A DNA stretch of 64,000 nucleotides from Chondrus crispus. Its lineage: Eukaryota; Rhodophyta; Florideophyceae; Gigartinales; Gigartinaceae. Below are positions 11,356 through 22,763 of this stretch, piece after piece (positions within the stretch are counted from its first letter, which is position 1; every line of letters starts with the position of its first letter). A program made the position numbers and the translations under genes. The stretch covers positions 62,001 through 126,000 of the forward strand of contig NW_005178992.1 of assembly GCF_000350225.1 (NCBI RefSeq), written 5' to 3'. The notes under the pieces are model-generated. The model was given only the letters and a program-made list of their open reading frames with translations, had not been told where the DNA came from and did not search any database.

Positions 11356-12978
11356 GGGCCTGAGTTACAAAATTGGCCAGCCCTCCGGGGAGGTGCCGTG
11401 TGTCAAATACTGTACACGCCGCCTATCAGGCGTGTAATACGAAACAGTGAAGTCCAAGGACCTCAGGGGGATCGCCTAGGTCACTAGGTGTCCCCCGAGG
11501 TCGACCATGGTCGACGATGGGGAGCTACGGCACGCCCGCCGTGCCCAAGATAAATACCATCTCGGCTACTTGCAGCGGCGGCGCGACCCCGGACACGTGG
11601 CAAAAATTGCCAAGTGCCATTTCCGTACTGGTGCGGTGGCCTGCGGCAAAAATCCGGGGACCAAATTGTGAGGGGTGACACCGTTCGGTTCGGCAATTAC
11701 GTCGAAGTTCGGGCTACGTTTGAGCCCCTAGCAGGCTCAATAAAAATCGTAACCCACCGTCGACAACGGCATCGTACTCCCCGCGTCAAGCCGCTTCGGA
11801 CAGTATAAAGTCCGAAAAACGGTCAATGTCGACCCCGGCGGACCAGCCGCCAATTTCGGTCGACTTTGGGCTACGTTTTGACCCCTAGCGGGCTCAATAA
11901 AAATCGTAGCCCACGTCCAAGAACGGCATCGTGCTCACCGCGTCAAGCTGGACCCGGGGGCATCCCACTCCGAAAAAGCGGTCATGGCGAGGTGTCAACC
12001 GATTTGGAAACGAGATCAGTTTTTATTGGTTTCTAGTGGTTTTTTACAGTCTCCAACTCGAAGTTGTCGGCAAAGTCGCCGGCGGCGCACTCGTACGCCC
12101 CTAACCGCCACGGAAAGGGACCGAACGAGGCCAGAAAGGTCTCCCCGCAACCACGAGGGTCGAGACCCCCGCGTACTGTACGCGCCGGTGGAAAAAAGGG
12201 GCGTCCGAGTTGGCAAAACCGCCAGCCCTCCGAGGGGGTGCCGTGCATCGGTACGTTGGCACCACTACCCCGGAGGAGCGCCTGCTTATGGGGAGGCGCT
12301 GTAGCCCTCCGGGTGGGGCCTGGGTCTGTACCTGGCGCCCCGCCAAGGCGGGGCGCAACCGAACGGTACCCTCCAGGGACTCCCTCGAGAGCGCCCAGGT
12401 CACTGAGCGCCCCGGGGATCGGCCATGGATGATGGGGAATGGGGACAAATTGCTGTGAAGCCATGCCGTCCACAAACCCAATCACCGCCACGGAATGGCC
12501 GGGGTACAGTACATGTGGTGCATGCGGTACTGTACCCGGTAGCCACACCCAATGGGGGTCCGCCGCAGCGCATTGGTGGCGGTTCAAAGCGCCGCCTATT
12601 TGAGGGAATAGCCAATGGGAGCTCGTCAAAAAGGCAAAAAGCCACCCGCCGAACGGAAAAACCAGGCACGTTTTACTAAGAAAAACGCCGGTTTTGAGGC
12701 TAGGACTACCCCCCGAACGGAAAATCGGGCATAATTTACTAAGGAAAAGGGCGATTTTCTGCGAAGGAAAACAGAGCGGCACCGGACCGGGGAAGGGCCG
12801 CACTGCGCATACCGACCACTGGAGCTGCACCTACTCCGGCGTGCACGCTCGCACCGCTTAGCGAGGCGATGAGGCCTCCCGTCAAGGAGGTCCGCGCAGG
12901 CAAGGAGGGGTGAGACGGAGACGGCAGATGTTTTATTGGGGTACTATCGGGTTGGGAACCACCGTCACGGAATAGTGC
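11356..12978 (+). other. E1 post-pol noncoding region with internal duplications
   Basis: No convincing gene; a 265-codon - strand frame (12033-12830) is repeat-derived and rejected. Two diverged copies of one module lie about 840 bp apart (around 11375-11560 and 12220-12450), sharing CCAGCCCTCCG, a GGTGCCGTG motif and a GGTCACT...GCC stretch. A second pair lies at 11699-11949. A roughly 65-bp pair around 12645-12770 shares CCGAACGGAAAA and a TTTACTAAG core. Confidence 0.6.
11699..11949 (+). repeat. Diverged direct repeat with polyadenylation-like AATAAA
   Basis: Copies at about 11699-11790 and 11861-11949 share GGGCTACGTTT, GAGCCCCTAG/GACCCCTAG, GGCTCAATAAAAATCGTA and a CGGCATCGT...CGCGTCAAG end. 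Each carries AATAAA, so they may act as alternative 3' end signals for the pol transcript; that role is inferred. Confidence 0.6.
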
Positions 12979-15456
12979 CTATTCGAGCCTCGCGCGTTTG
13001 GGCGAGTGGACGCCCTCGGTCAAACCGTCGGGGCGCCCCGCCATGCTCGCCCCAGAAGACCGGTTGGTGAAACCCGGCGCAGGTGGCATCTCAGCCCTGC
13101 GCTTGCGGCGCCCGGGAAAGACTCGACCGAGCTCGTCAATTGTTGACGCAGCCGTCCGGACGAGGGCCGCACCCTCTGCGGCCTCGCTCTCCAAAATGAA
13201 GAGCTGACGGCGCGCCTCGGCAAGCTCTGCGTCACGTTGACGCAAGGCGTGGATCCACGACCGAGCGGTCACGAGCGCATCCGTCACGGTTGAAGGCACC
13301 TCGAGGTTCTCGTACGAACATGCGTACTGTAGAACCGCGAAGGCACCTGCCTCCGCCTCGGGACGAAACCCGGCGGATGATGTCGGCATGGGCTGGGATG
13401 ACCCGCCCGCTGCTGGTCGGTACCGTATCGGACTCTCGGTCGTCGCGGAAGAGAAAGAGGCGGCCGGCGGAGGCTCCGCCCCGCCCACGACCGGCGCAAA
13501 CCGTTTCGGATCCTGGTCCTCCCTCGACAAGGGTGAGCGCGCTGGCAGAGGCCCCGCGCTGGCCCAGCGGTCGTGCATGGGCGTGGGCGCTCCAACCCCA
13601 AGTCGGGAGGTCCACGCAGCCGAGGAACTGTCGCTCGGGGAACCCAAATACGGCGCCAACGCCGCCGCCACGCTATGAATTGGCGGGGGCCGGAGCAGAG
13701 GACGGCTATCCGGCGAGGGCGGCGGAGCCTCTGTCTTTCAAGACGGAGATTCCGGCCCGATCACCCCGGCGAGTGGTGGCTTGGGAGCCTCACCAGCCCC
13801 CAAGGGGGTCTCGTCGGCAATCTCGACGACCTCCACCGAGCCCAGCGGGGGCGGCGGGGGCCTCTCCATTTCTTCGTCGACCCCCGTGGCCCTGTACGCC
13901 GACCCAAGGGGGCACGCCTCGACTACCACCGAGGTGGGGGACTGGGGTAAATTCCGTAAGGTCTCCTGCGGGAGAGCGGGACCCATTGAGCCCCACTATC
14001 TTCCAAGTCCGTTGAGGTACGCTACCCCCGGCAGCTCCGCTTGAGCGGGTGTCGCCGTGGGGGCCTCCTAGAGAGGGAGTCTTGGTAACCCCGGTATGAC
14101 CGACTGGTTGGGGTCTTCATGAGGACCCTCCGGTTCTTCCTCCCCACGCCGAGGCATGTGAGGGATGACTCCGGTACGGTAATCGTACCAGATAAAGTCT
14201 GCGTCGTCCCTCCACGGCCGGTGAAGGGTGAATTCCAAGAGCTGTTCGGTGTAGTCGGCATCGAATGGGGAACCTTCGACCAACGCGGCTATCCTCACCG
14301 ATCGGATCAATGCAACCAAAGGCGGTTGCAGGCGGAACAGCACGCCCGGGCAGGGTTGATGCCGGCGCGCGTCAAGACGCGGGTCGGGACAGCGCGTGAA
14401 GAACGGCATCCCCTCACACACCGCACGGAGGAAGCAGTGGAGCACGAGAGCTGCCCACTCCGACAGCGTGATGGCACGGACCAGCGCTCGTTGCTGGTTA
14501 TCCACTGCGGTCCGAGAGCCCGACAACCACCGTGAGGCGACGTACGCCATCACACTGGGCGTCGGCACGCAGAGGTGCTCGGGCGCCTCAAAATCGGACC
14601 AGTCGGTGGGCAGGTGTGGATAGAGCTTCGACCGCGCTTGGACTGGCACGGAGAAGAATTCCGTGCAGTGCCAAAGGTGGAAGAAGAAATCCATACCTCG
14701 CCAACGGAGGCGGCTCTCCCGTGCGGCGTCCTCGCCCCACCTGCGACGGTTGGCGACGCTGTACCAACCCCATAGCGGGCGGGGGAAGGCCACCAACCGA
14801 GCATGGGGGACCGCTTGGTCCGCCCGGCCGAACCGGGCGAGCAACGGCAACAGGGCCTTGTGGTACGCCACCTCCTCGGGGCAGCGGACATACATGATGT
14901 CACTCCCTGGGTCGGCCAAAACCCGACACGGCGAATGGCGCCAGCGGTCGATCCAGGCCTCGCCTTGGGTCCGCTGACCCCCGTGGCGTTTCGCCGACCG
15001 GTTGCGGGCCCCACGTTGAACGGGGATCGCCGCGAAGCGCGCCGCGTCGAGGTACCGATGGGCAAGCCTACTGTATTCCGCGACAGTTAGCGGGGGCTCC
15101 GGAGAAGCAGATGGCCGCCCCGTGCGCCGCCAGCGGTGGTCGAGTTCTTGGCCAGAGAACGAGCGGCGGGCCATCCCTCGTAGGCTCATTGATCGATTGG
15201 CTCGCACACCGCGGTTCCTCCAGGGCCTTCTGATCACCGTTGAACGGTCCGCCCTTTCGAGCGGGTCAGGAGAGGCCGGTGTTACCGTTGCTGCTCTCAA
15301 CCGACTCACCGCTTGGGCGAGCGACGGGAGACGCGGTACGGGGATACTCCGCAGCGGTCTCAGTAGGGGAGAGCGGGGCGGTGTCGCCTCAGCCCTCGAC
15401 CGTACCGCCGGCGGATCCACCGCCGGCACCGTCGGGTTATTCACCTGTTCCCACAT
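12979..15456 (-). pseudogene. E1 antisense ORF, opposite strand to gag-pol, between integrase and 3' LTR
   Basis: One reading frame on the - strand runs from an ATG at 15456 to 12979 (826 codons), interrupted only by TAG at 14068, TAG at 13996 and TGA at 13738. The first 462 codons are uninterrupted. They align in order with the E2 antisense ORF: AIP...R.RS..RG, EA..DR, then D...-EY...LL, an arginine-rich middle, and an EW...LF...L.P.LV.L segment with (V/G)G..D.D...LL. The next part is proline-rich, followed by a heptad-like segment (about 13200-13290, rich in Ala, Glu, Arg, Leu), probably coiled coil, and a basic PKRARL end that could be a nuclear signal. No enzyme motif is recognised. Its promoter would lie in or near the 3' LTR. 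Antisense ORFs at this place are known in some plant Ty3 elements (for example Grande), but no homology to those can be claimed. Confidence 0.75.
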
Positions 15457-15801
15457 CGGTGAGATAATAGGGACAGAAGAAGTCGTGGAAGTCGCTCGTA
15501 CCGTCTGGTTGGGAAGAGATGTGGTTAGTACGGGTGAGGGTCGATCGCATGGGGGAGCCAGAGTCTTGACCGCATGGGACTACTCGCCCGGCTTATATAG
15601 CCGAGCGAAAGACCGCCGAGCTGTCCGACCGGGGCGCCGGCGCTTGCCCATTACGAAAGAAGTCAACGCCGTGCGGTCGTCGGCCAGGAAGGCGGCAGCA
15701 GATACCGATAACGGAATAGACGTGCCAAGCACGGTCGTCGGGACGGCTGGCAGTGGAGATACGGAACCCCACCGGTCGGCACGAGGACGTGCCGTCACTT
15801 A

Positions 15802-15813
15802 AGAAGGGGGGTC
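15802..15813 (+). other. E1 polypurine tract
   Basis: AGAAGGGGGGTC abuts the 3' LTR and is the expected plus-strand primer. E2 has the similar AGAAGGGGGATA in the same position. Confidence 0.7.
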
Positions 15814-16414
15814 TGTGGTACAATTGCCAAGTGGCGCTACTGCACTAGGTGGGCACCAGAGGCCTCGCCAAGTACAGTAGTAAGATGTTAACCGATACGG
15901 TGCATACGTGGCCAGCACGAGTGGATGTGGCCACGTGGGAGTCCACGTGTAGTTAGTGGCACCAGCTAGTGCAGGTGTACACGTGGTGCGCGACCGATCG
16001 GTGGGTTAGTACAGGAGTCATTTTTAGTTACCGTAAGCTACAGTAAGCTGGCTACAGTATGTACAGCTACTGTAGTCCGTCCGGTGCCACCGCCCTACTA
16101 GGGGGTATAAGATAGGGGGGCACCGGGCTGGAGGTAAACCGAGGCAAGCACGCCTCCCCTTACTTCCTACCCTAGTCCTTTTACCGTACGGATAAGTAAG
16201 TCCCTCAGGTTTCCAGCTCGCTACCGGTCGTACTGCTCTACACCCCAGTACGACTGCACGTGTCCAGTGCGGTGTACCTCCCTTGTCCAGTGCTTCCTAC
16301 CGTTCCGGATTATTCTACCTGACACTCCAGTGTAGCGGTCCCCAGGCTCCCTCATTTTTAGGTACAGCCTGTTCTTTTCCGTTTACGGTTTAGCGTCCCT
16401 ACGGTTGTACCACA
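15814..16414 (+). repeat. E1 3' LTR
   Basis: 601 bp; differs from the 5' LTR at 10 positions by eye. One of the four CACGTG motifs is lost here (CACGTG to CACGAG). Confidence 0.95.
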
Positions 16415-17564
16415 TATGGCATGGCGAACATCATCCATCCCTTTCGCCAGACCGTGCTTTCGTGAGCGAGTCGTCATCCGGCTCTCATTCTGATTCTGAC
16501 CCATTGTGCTTTCCAACCACTCCGACGAAACGTCATGCTACCGCTGCAGTGAGGCAGCAAGCACTCATATACATTTCTCGAACAGAAATGTCAGGCATGT
16601 CCACAGCACCATCCGTACGCAGAACGACAACAGCAATTTTTGAAATTCTGTACGTTTCCATTGCAGATGCCGAACTGCATGACGTGAGTCGGGCAGGCTT
16701 GGAAAACCTGCAATCCACCTCGTTTATGACGGGTACCAAAACGTACGTGTCGTAATCCTTGAGAAGAACTTTTTAGCAGTACGTATCACAAAATCAGTCC
16801 CCCAAAGGATAACATTCGCGGTTGAGCCCCCTTCGTTGGAGCGTTATTCGGCTACGATGAGTCAAGCACGCAGACATAATTCACATCCACGGTGCCGTTT
16901 AGACAACTTGGCGTCATTCCAGCAACAGATCGCACATCCCTTTCGTTGACATTGCTAGGCTAGCTGACATGAGCTAGCCTAACAAGCAGCGAACAAGCAG
17001 CGAAAAGCCAAGACCAAAGTGAAACCGGTGACTGTTACAAGAATACGCACGAAATACGCCGTAGAAAAGCCAGATTCGCCGCCACATGATCAAGTTCAGC
17101 CCTGGACTACTTCAAATATTTCACAGAGGGTTCAATTACGACCGAGCCCCACAGTTTTTCATGCGCGCTGGTCTCCTGGAATCAGTTTTACATTCGAGGA
17201 AAGTATATTTTTCTTATCGTAATTAGTAGAGGAGGTTTTTCATTGCTGGAAATTGGTCTCCGCCAGAGAGACGTTCAGTTTTCTGTGCACGAAAGTCTAG
17301 CGATTTGCGCACAGCTTTTGCGCGTAAGACTTCGTTGCTAACAAGGCAATACAACTTGTCTCACGGCTGGCAAAAATATGGCCCATTACATGTCAAACCA
17401 GTCGACAACCTGCGATATCAGCCCAGTACGACAGTGCCAGCGCAACACGCGATATGTCGCCAAACGCAACGCACAAGCCCCTGGATGTGTCGGGATATTG
17501 TTTTGATATTGATATTGAGTATTGTCGCTTGTTCCGAGTGCGACCGAATAGTGATGAAGGTGGG
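16415..17564. other. Unassigned segment between E1 and the copia element
   Basis: Holds a 116-codon + strand frame whose ATG overlaps the LTR end, and nothing recognisable. The right end (GTGGG, 17560-17564) is the copia target-site copy. Confidence 0.4.
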
Positions 17565-17924
17565 TAAGAGTAAGCTTATTTGGGAGCAGGGGGGCAATCA
17601 GGTTACTGTATCTTTGTGGGATCAGCGTAGGGAGCGGGCAAAGGAAGTGAACAGTAGCGAAACAATGATTTACGTGGTATCGTGCGTATCTTCCTTGTCG
17701 GTTTTTTCTATTGCAGCTGTGTGGACGTGTGCTTTATACTGATGATGTGTTGGCAAGTTGTGTTAGAATATGTCGTGCACAAGAGTACGTGATATGTTGT
17801 GATGAGCACTGAGGTTGCATTTGATAATCGTTGCATTTGAATAAATGTGTTTGAATGAAGGGACGTGAGAGGCATGTCCGTTGGAGTGAGGGGTCGTGAG
17901 ATATCCGAATTCAAAATTATCATA
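17565..17924 (-). repeat. Copia 3' LTR
   Basis: 360 bp, paired with 36911-37270. On the element strand it starts TATGATAA and ends CTCTTA, so it lacks standard TG...CA ends; the boundaries come from the GTGGG duplication. A purine-rich AAAAGGGAATTAG precedes it on the element strand, as expected for a polypurine tract. Confidence 0.9.
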
Positions 17925-17947
17925 CTAATTCCCTTTTGAAGTCATAG

Positions 17948-19385
17948 TTATCCAAGAGACTGATTGGAGCTTCTCGTTTCTGCTGTCGGGAAGTCTAGAG
18001 AAATTCTTCCATCGTGGAGAGTGAGTTGTAGCGGCTGCGATAATGGACTGTCGGTCTTGGTGAGGGGGTCAGATATATTTTGTCTTCCTGGTATCCACAT
18101 AAAATTGTTCACGTTATGTGTTTCGAAGTCAAAACGGATAACGTTGACGTCGGCGCGTATAGATTTGTCAATTGAGTTCCTTTGTGTGGATAGAGATGTA
18201 TACAAGTCTTTGGAGTCAACAGCAATTGTCAGCTCAACTTGAGCGCCAAGTAGGGCTTTTTGGGCGCGACAGAGAACCTTTCCTTCATCAATTGCCTCGG
18301 AGGCTGCCAAGATCTCTGCGGCACCAATGGATTTGACTGGGCGTTTCGACTTGTGTGACATCCACGAGAGCGTGTGGAAGATTGAACCACTTCGCAAATC
18401 GCCAAGTAATAGGCCTGCTACATATCCAAGTTGTCCATAGTCACAAGAGCGTGCTGCGTCTGAGAAAACGAGTACAGAGATTCGGTATTCATGTCCGCTG
18501 CTCGAGGCAGGAAAGTTAATCGACGTTCCAAGCTTCTTGAGCTGCCGTAGTTCATTTATTTGGCTCACGAGATCACTGACCTTCACAGATGGTAGTTTTT
18601 GCTGTAGATAGCTTGCTGTGAATGAGCAGAAGGGTAAAGCTATTCCCAACCAGCCGATAGAACTGTTGAGAGAGCGGTAGGCTGATATTTCGACAGTATT
18701 GAGAGCCTCATCGTGTTGTCGACGCCTAAGGCGAGATATTGGAAAACCTTCAAGAGACTCTAGCTTGTCATCCCCGTTGATCTGGCAGGAATAGTCTTGT
18801 AGCTGTGTGATATTGAGGCCAAAGAATCTGAGAAGACCGAGACCGTGCGCGATGGTCCCAAGCTTGAACTTGTTATTGAACCGTGAGACGAAGAGATCGA
18901 CTTTGTGATCAAGGCCAGTCGCCAATATGTCATCAACAATTTTGACTACCAGTAGTACCAATTTTCCATCACGCTGCAGATAGAATAGCTGAGGTACGTA
19001 AGCGAGCTGGTAAAAGCCTATGGTAAACAGCAGGTTGTCTGACTGGACTTGCCATTTCGCATTGGCATTAACGAGACCGTAGGCCGCAGTAAGCAACAGC
19101 CAATAGAATGAGCGATTTTTCGATTCTCTTGGAGGTACAACATAAAAATTGCGGTTGGCATCTCCTGTTTGTAGAAATGCACTTTCCACATCCATCTTTG
19201 TGATGCGCCATTTTCTTAGAGATGCCATAGACAATAAAAGTCTAATACCGGTAGGTGGGCATACGCAGCAGTCGGATCTGAGGTCATGTTTGAGACTGTC
19301 TTCATTTCCGTGGGGAGCAATTCCGGCTTTTAGTTTCAATGATTTGTCATCGTTCATCTTGACCTTGTAAATGACATGACTTGAT
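17948..19385 (-). CDS. pol: Copia Pol, 3' half: reverse transcriptase and RNase H
   Basis: An open frame from the E2 insertion point to a stop at 17948. RT motifs: MDVESAFLQ (palm metal-binding Asp), AYGLVNA and VVKIVDDILATG, the copia-type VDD active site, coded near 18930. RNase H follows with GAAEILAASEAI and the C-terminal NISDPLTK typical of copia. Directly upstream of the E2 insertion the same frame continues at 33220 into the integrase part, so the split is purely due to E2. No internal stop was seen in this half. Confidence 0.88.
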
Positions 19386-20280
19386 TGTAGTGCAATACGC
19401 ACCTGGAAAGGGAGGTGAAAAGAAAGGAAAACATTTGGATATGAAAAGTAGTCCGGGTTTGGGGGACACACGTGTGAATAATTGCACAGTTTTAATTTTT
19501 AATTATTTTATTTTATTTAGTTAATTAGTTGGCATTAAGTTTGCTGACACTAGATTCGATCTAGGATCTAGCGCCGCGAGCTACTGTACTGGCTCCGGCG
19601 GGGCGATATATACCTTAGCCCTCTGACCACCAAGTCAGTAAAGGTAACCCGAGTTGCCGTAGTTGAATGTCGCCTTGGTCGAAGTCCGTCTCTATCAAGA
19701 CGCTCCCTTTTACCTAAGCCTACGGCATCCTCTATCGCTCGGGGTTCCCTTTTCTCTTTCCTTTATTTCCCTATCATTTTCTATCTCTAATTCTACCTAT
19801 TTTTCCCTTATCTTGTGTTGGTGCCATCGGCCTCGGTTGCGACCGAACCGGTGTAGGTGTTTCGAGCCATCGGGAGGCACGGTTGACGTAGCGCTGCTAC
19901 TTTCATTTCATCCCGTCCGGCTGCGTTGCGACGCCCCCGTCGAAGGCCTTGTCGCGTTACAAGGTGTCGAAGAAGCTCAACGAGCATTGGCCTTACAACC
20001 CAGTAGAACTGGGGTACCTACGTACGCGCCCCACTCCACACTCGTCGAGCAGATCTCTTCGCAAGTCTCTACCACACCGATCCCGGGCCGGGCTATTTCT
20101 CTGTGCCCCCCCCTCATCAGGGATCCGAGCTACTACGAGTCGCAAGCTCGTTTAAACGGAGAAGAGAGAGTCGGACACTCCGTAGCGCTGTGCCGTCGGC
20201 AGTTCTTCTTTTTGTTGCTGTTGTTGTTTTTGCTGGACCATCGGACCGCGGTCTCTGCCCGACAGGCGCATTGCACTAGA
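19386..20280 (+). repeat. E2 5' LTR
   Basis: 895 bp. A TATATA element lies at 19607-19612. The last bases read CTAGA where the 3' LTR has CTACA. Confidence 0.92.
19607..19612 (+). promoter_or_regulatory. Possible TATA box of the E2 LTR
   Basis: GATATATACC downstream of a GC-rich block, conserved in both LTR copies. Assigned by position and composition only. Confidence 0.4.
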
Positions 20281-20284
20281 AAAG

Positions 20285-20302
20285 TGGTCTCCCGACCTAG
20301 AA
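20285..20302 (+). other. Probable E2 primer-binding site with nearby duplication
   Basis: TGGTCTCCCGACCTAGAA starts four bases after the LTR, the same spacing as in E1 but a different sequence, so the two elements probably use different tRNAs. About 35 bases downstream, ACCCGACCTAGAATTTTTGT repeats the 3' part of this site and its flank (20323-20344). Confidence 0.5.
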
Positions 20303-20456
20303 TTTTTGTTTAATGTTCAGGAGACCCGACCTAGAATTTTTGTCGACGACAGTCTCGGTCTGGAGACACACTACAAAAGTGGTCTGGGTAACGGACTCTT
20401 TTTTATTTTCTTTTTGTTTGTAACTTTTTTGCTGCGTAGGTCCGGTCGTACGAGCG

Positions 20457-22763
20457 ATGTCAACAAGTGCACCCGGGGACGTCGGTCCCGGGGCGAGCAG
20501 AGCCGGATCGGCACGAGCGTCGAGGATCCCGAGGGGTCCTCGCACCCGGAGCCAGGCCAATACGGCCACGGACCCCGGAGATCAAGAATCCCCTACGGGG
20601 ATAGCCGCCGACAAGACTGATCTCGACGAGAAGTTGGAGAAGATGAGCAGCGAAATTCGGGAAGAAGCGAAGAAAAATCTCGAGGCTGAATTAGCCCTCG
20701 TCCGGAAGCAACTGGAGTTGCAAGCATCCGAGTTCCACACCGTTTTGGGAGAGCTGTCGGCTCGAGTGGATCTCGTCGAGAAGGAGCGAGGTGAGGCGAC
20801 CGACGGTCTGAAGCCGGAGGTCCTAGCCTCGTTGAAAATTTCGGTCAAGGACGCGAGGCGCGACGCGAATCAAGCCTTGGAGTCCTTAGGAAAATTTAGA
20901 ACAAGCATCGATGACCGATTCGATCGCGCCGCGCAACGTCTCAAGGACCTCGAGCAGGCCGCGGATCAAGCTCCGCAAGGATCGGACGACGAGCCGCTCC
21001 CTTCGGGTAGAGAGGGGGACCGTCGGTCGAAGAAAGACAAGCCCGCTCGGCAGCGGAGTTCTAAGTTGAAGCCCTCGAAGAAGGACAAGCGACGTGCAAG
21101 CAAGGGTCACTGTAGTGACGATCCGGAGAACCGCGACTCACAGTCGGAGTAGCTTGGTCCCTCCGAAGATGGTAACGGCGGTTCGTCGAACCATTCGGGC
21201 GATTCCGAACGCCATTCAGAGGACGGAAACGGAATTTCGTCAAGCAAGAAAATTTCCTCCAGACGAGGCAGAGTCACTTCGTCCGCCTCGCGGAGAGACA
21301 AGGACGCGGAGCCCGAAGATGTCAAAACGCGGCGCGGGCCGCGATGGGAGGAGTTGGAGGAGCTGAATCCGACCAACTACCTCTTCAACAAGTTGCTTTC
21401 GTACCGTACGTACCGCTTGCGGAACCGGCAGACATATTTGTCAAGTTCCCGGCGGACCGCCGTGCGAAAAATTAGGAGAGATATTCCGCCTAAGGTGAAG
21501 GAGGACAACACGTTCACAGGAGAGGACGGGGTCCTTGTGTTGGATTTTTTGGCAAAATTAGTTCAAGAGTTCGATACTCAAGAAATGAACGAGGGGCAAG
21601 CGATCCGCCTGTTGCCTGAATTTTTAAGCGGCATCGCCTTGAGACAGTACACTTCGGTGTCTCAGACGGCCGGGGCCCATCACGGAAAGATATCCGTTTG
21701 GCCAGAGGCCGTACAGGGGTTGTTGAGGAGTTTCGCAACCGACGAGGCGATCCGTCAAGCCGTGCTCGCATTGCCAGAAGTTCAGCAAAGCCCGTCTGAA
21801 GACGAGATGGAATTTTATATCCGTCTGACGGACGCAAGCAACCGATGTGGAAACGTATATTCAATGGAAAAACAGATGACGATGTTTATTGAAGGACTCG
21901 ATTCGAGTATCAAGCCGATGGTATCTCAATACCGGCAAGACAATCGGGACGTTTCATTTTTGAGACTAGTGAATTACGCAAAGGCGCATGGCTCGGCGAG
22001 CCGCGCTAAGGACAAAAAGACCAAGAAGGTCACGATTCAGACGCCGTCGACGTTCAGGGCGGGGATGAAGCCGAGGGCTTCTTATCCCGGTCGCAAAAGT
22101 CACGCCGCAGTCCATTTAGCCGAGTCCATGTCCGCGTCAGATGAGCTCGGTGCGCATGGAAGTAGCGAAAATCACTACGAAGGAGCGTTAGTAGCCGAAG
22201 GCGAGTTCATTGAGCCATCGGAGGGCTACGGACACGAGGACTACGAGGACAGCAGGTCGTCAACTTTACCGACGCCTGCATACACGACGGAGTCGTTTTC
22301 AGAGCCCACGGATCCCGTGATGATGTTTCGGGGGCGCGGCCACACGCCGGCGCCGCGCATTCCGATGGAAGAAAAGGGTACGACGTTTCCAAGGCCAGGC
22401 TGGATGGGAAGGCCGCAACGCCAAGGAAGGCCGCCGGCCCGTGGAGGACCTAGGCCGCAGTATCCCGTCAAGACGCACGGTCTGGTGTGCTATCATTGCT
22501 ATGAAAAGGGGCACGCCGCCCCAACGTGCATTCTTTCTCTCCGGGAAATGCACCGAGTTTTGGGAAAGTATGAGGCGTTGTTTCCGATGGAGAGGTTAGG
22601 GATACCATCGACGAGTTACCTGAAGGTCAAGAATTGGTTCGATTCGCAGACGGCGAGCACGCCGAGTGATTCAACGCTGAGGTCGAACCAACCCTTCAGA
22701 GGTCCCATCGCCGGGCCCGCGCCGTCGGATGTGAGAAGGATCCCGCAGCGGCAGGAAAACTAG
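20457..22763 (+). pseudogene. gag: E2 Gag with one internal stop
   Basis: A single frame of 769 codons from the ATG at 20457, broken only by TAG at 21150-21152. The N-terminal part (to about residue 230) is charged, with a likely coiled coil around residues 60-165 (many Glu, Leu, Lys). After the stop comes an acidic/serine linker, then the capsid-like region (about residue 300-500, including NKLLSYRTYRLRNR) and a CX2CX4HX4C zinc knuckle (CYHC....H....C) coded near 22486. Pol is open in the -1 frame through the end of gag. Confidence 0.85.

Larger units (their letters stand above)
3807..16414 (+). mobile_element. E1: Ty3/gypsy chromovirus LTR retrotransposon with an antisense ORF
   Basis: A 12,608-bp element bounded by two 601-bp LTRs that begin TGTGGTACAA and end TTGTACCACA (perfect 10-bp inverted ends). 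The order is LTR, primer site, gag, pol (protease, RT, RNase H, integrase, chromodomain), about 1.6 kb of noncoding sequence, antisense ORF, polypurine tract, LTR. Domain order with integrase last and a C-terminal chromodomain marks a Ty3/gypsy chromovirus. The flanks TGTGG (left) and TATGG (right) look like a 5-bp target duplication with one transition. The LTRs differ at 10 of 601 positions by my count. Pol carries several stops and frameshifts, so this copy cannot encode its own enzymes intact. Confidence 0.95.

Noticed and set aside
12033..12830. 265-codon - strand frame in the E1 spacer
   Set aside because: It runs across the duplicated noncoding modules and has repeat-derived, biased composition; no match in the E2 spacer.
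3702..16504. Idea that E1 disrupted a - strand gene whose frame is restored across the target site
   Set aside because: Collapsing one target copy gives only a frame of about 75 codons starting at 16504, with no similarity and not in phase with the acidic frame downstream.
17305..17742. 145-codon + strand frame with a match at 36885-37088
   Set aside because: The shared part is the copia LTR read on the wrong strand; the similarity is LTR identity, not a gene family.
19530..19665. tRNA-like look of the E2 LTR (TAGATCGAATCTA resembling box B)
   Set aside because: No consistent cloverleaf could be drawn, and the 3' LTR copy changes the core base.
19663..20313. Frame repeated at 32450-33347
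   Set aside because: Both lie in the E2 LTRs; the duplication is the LTR pair.
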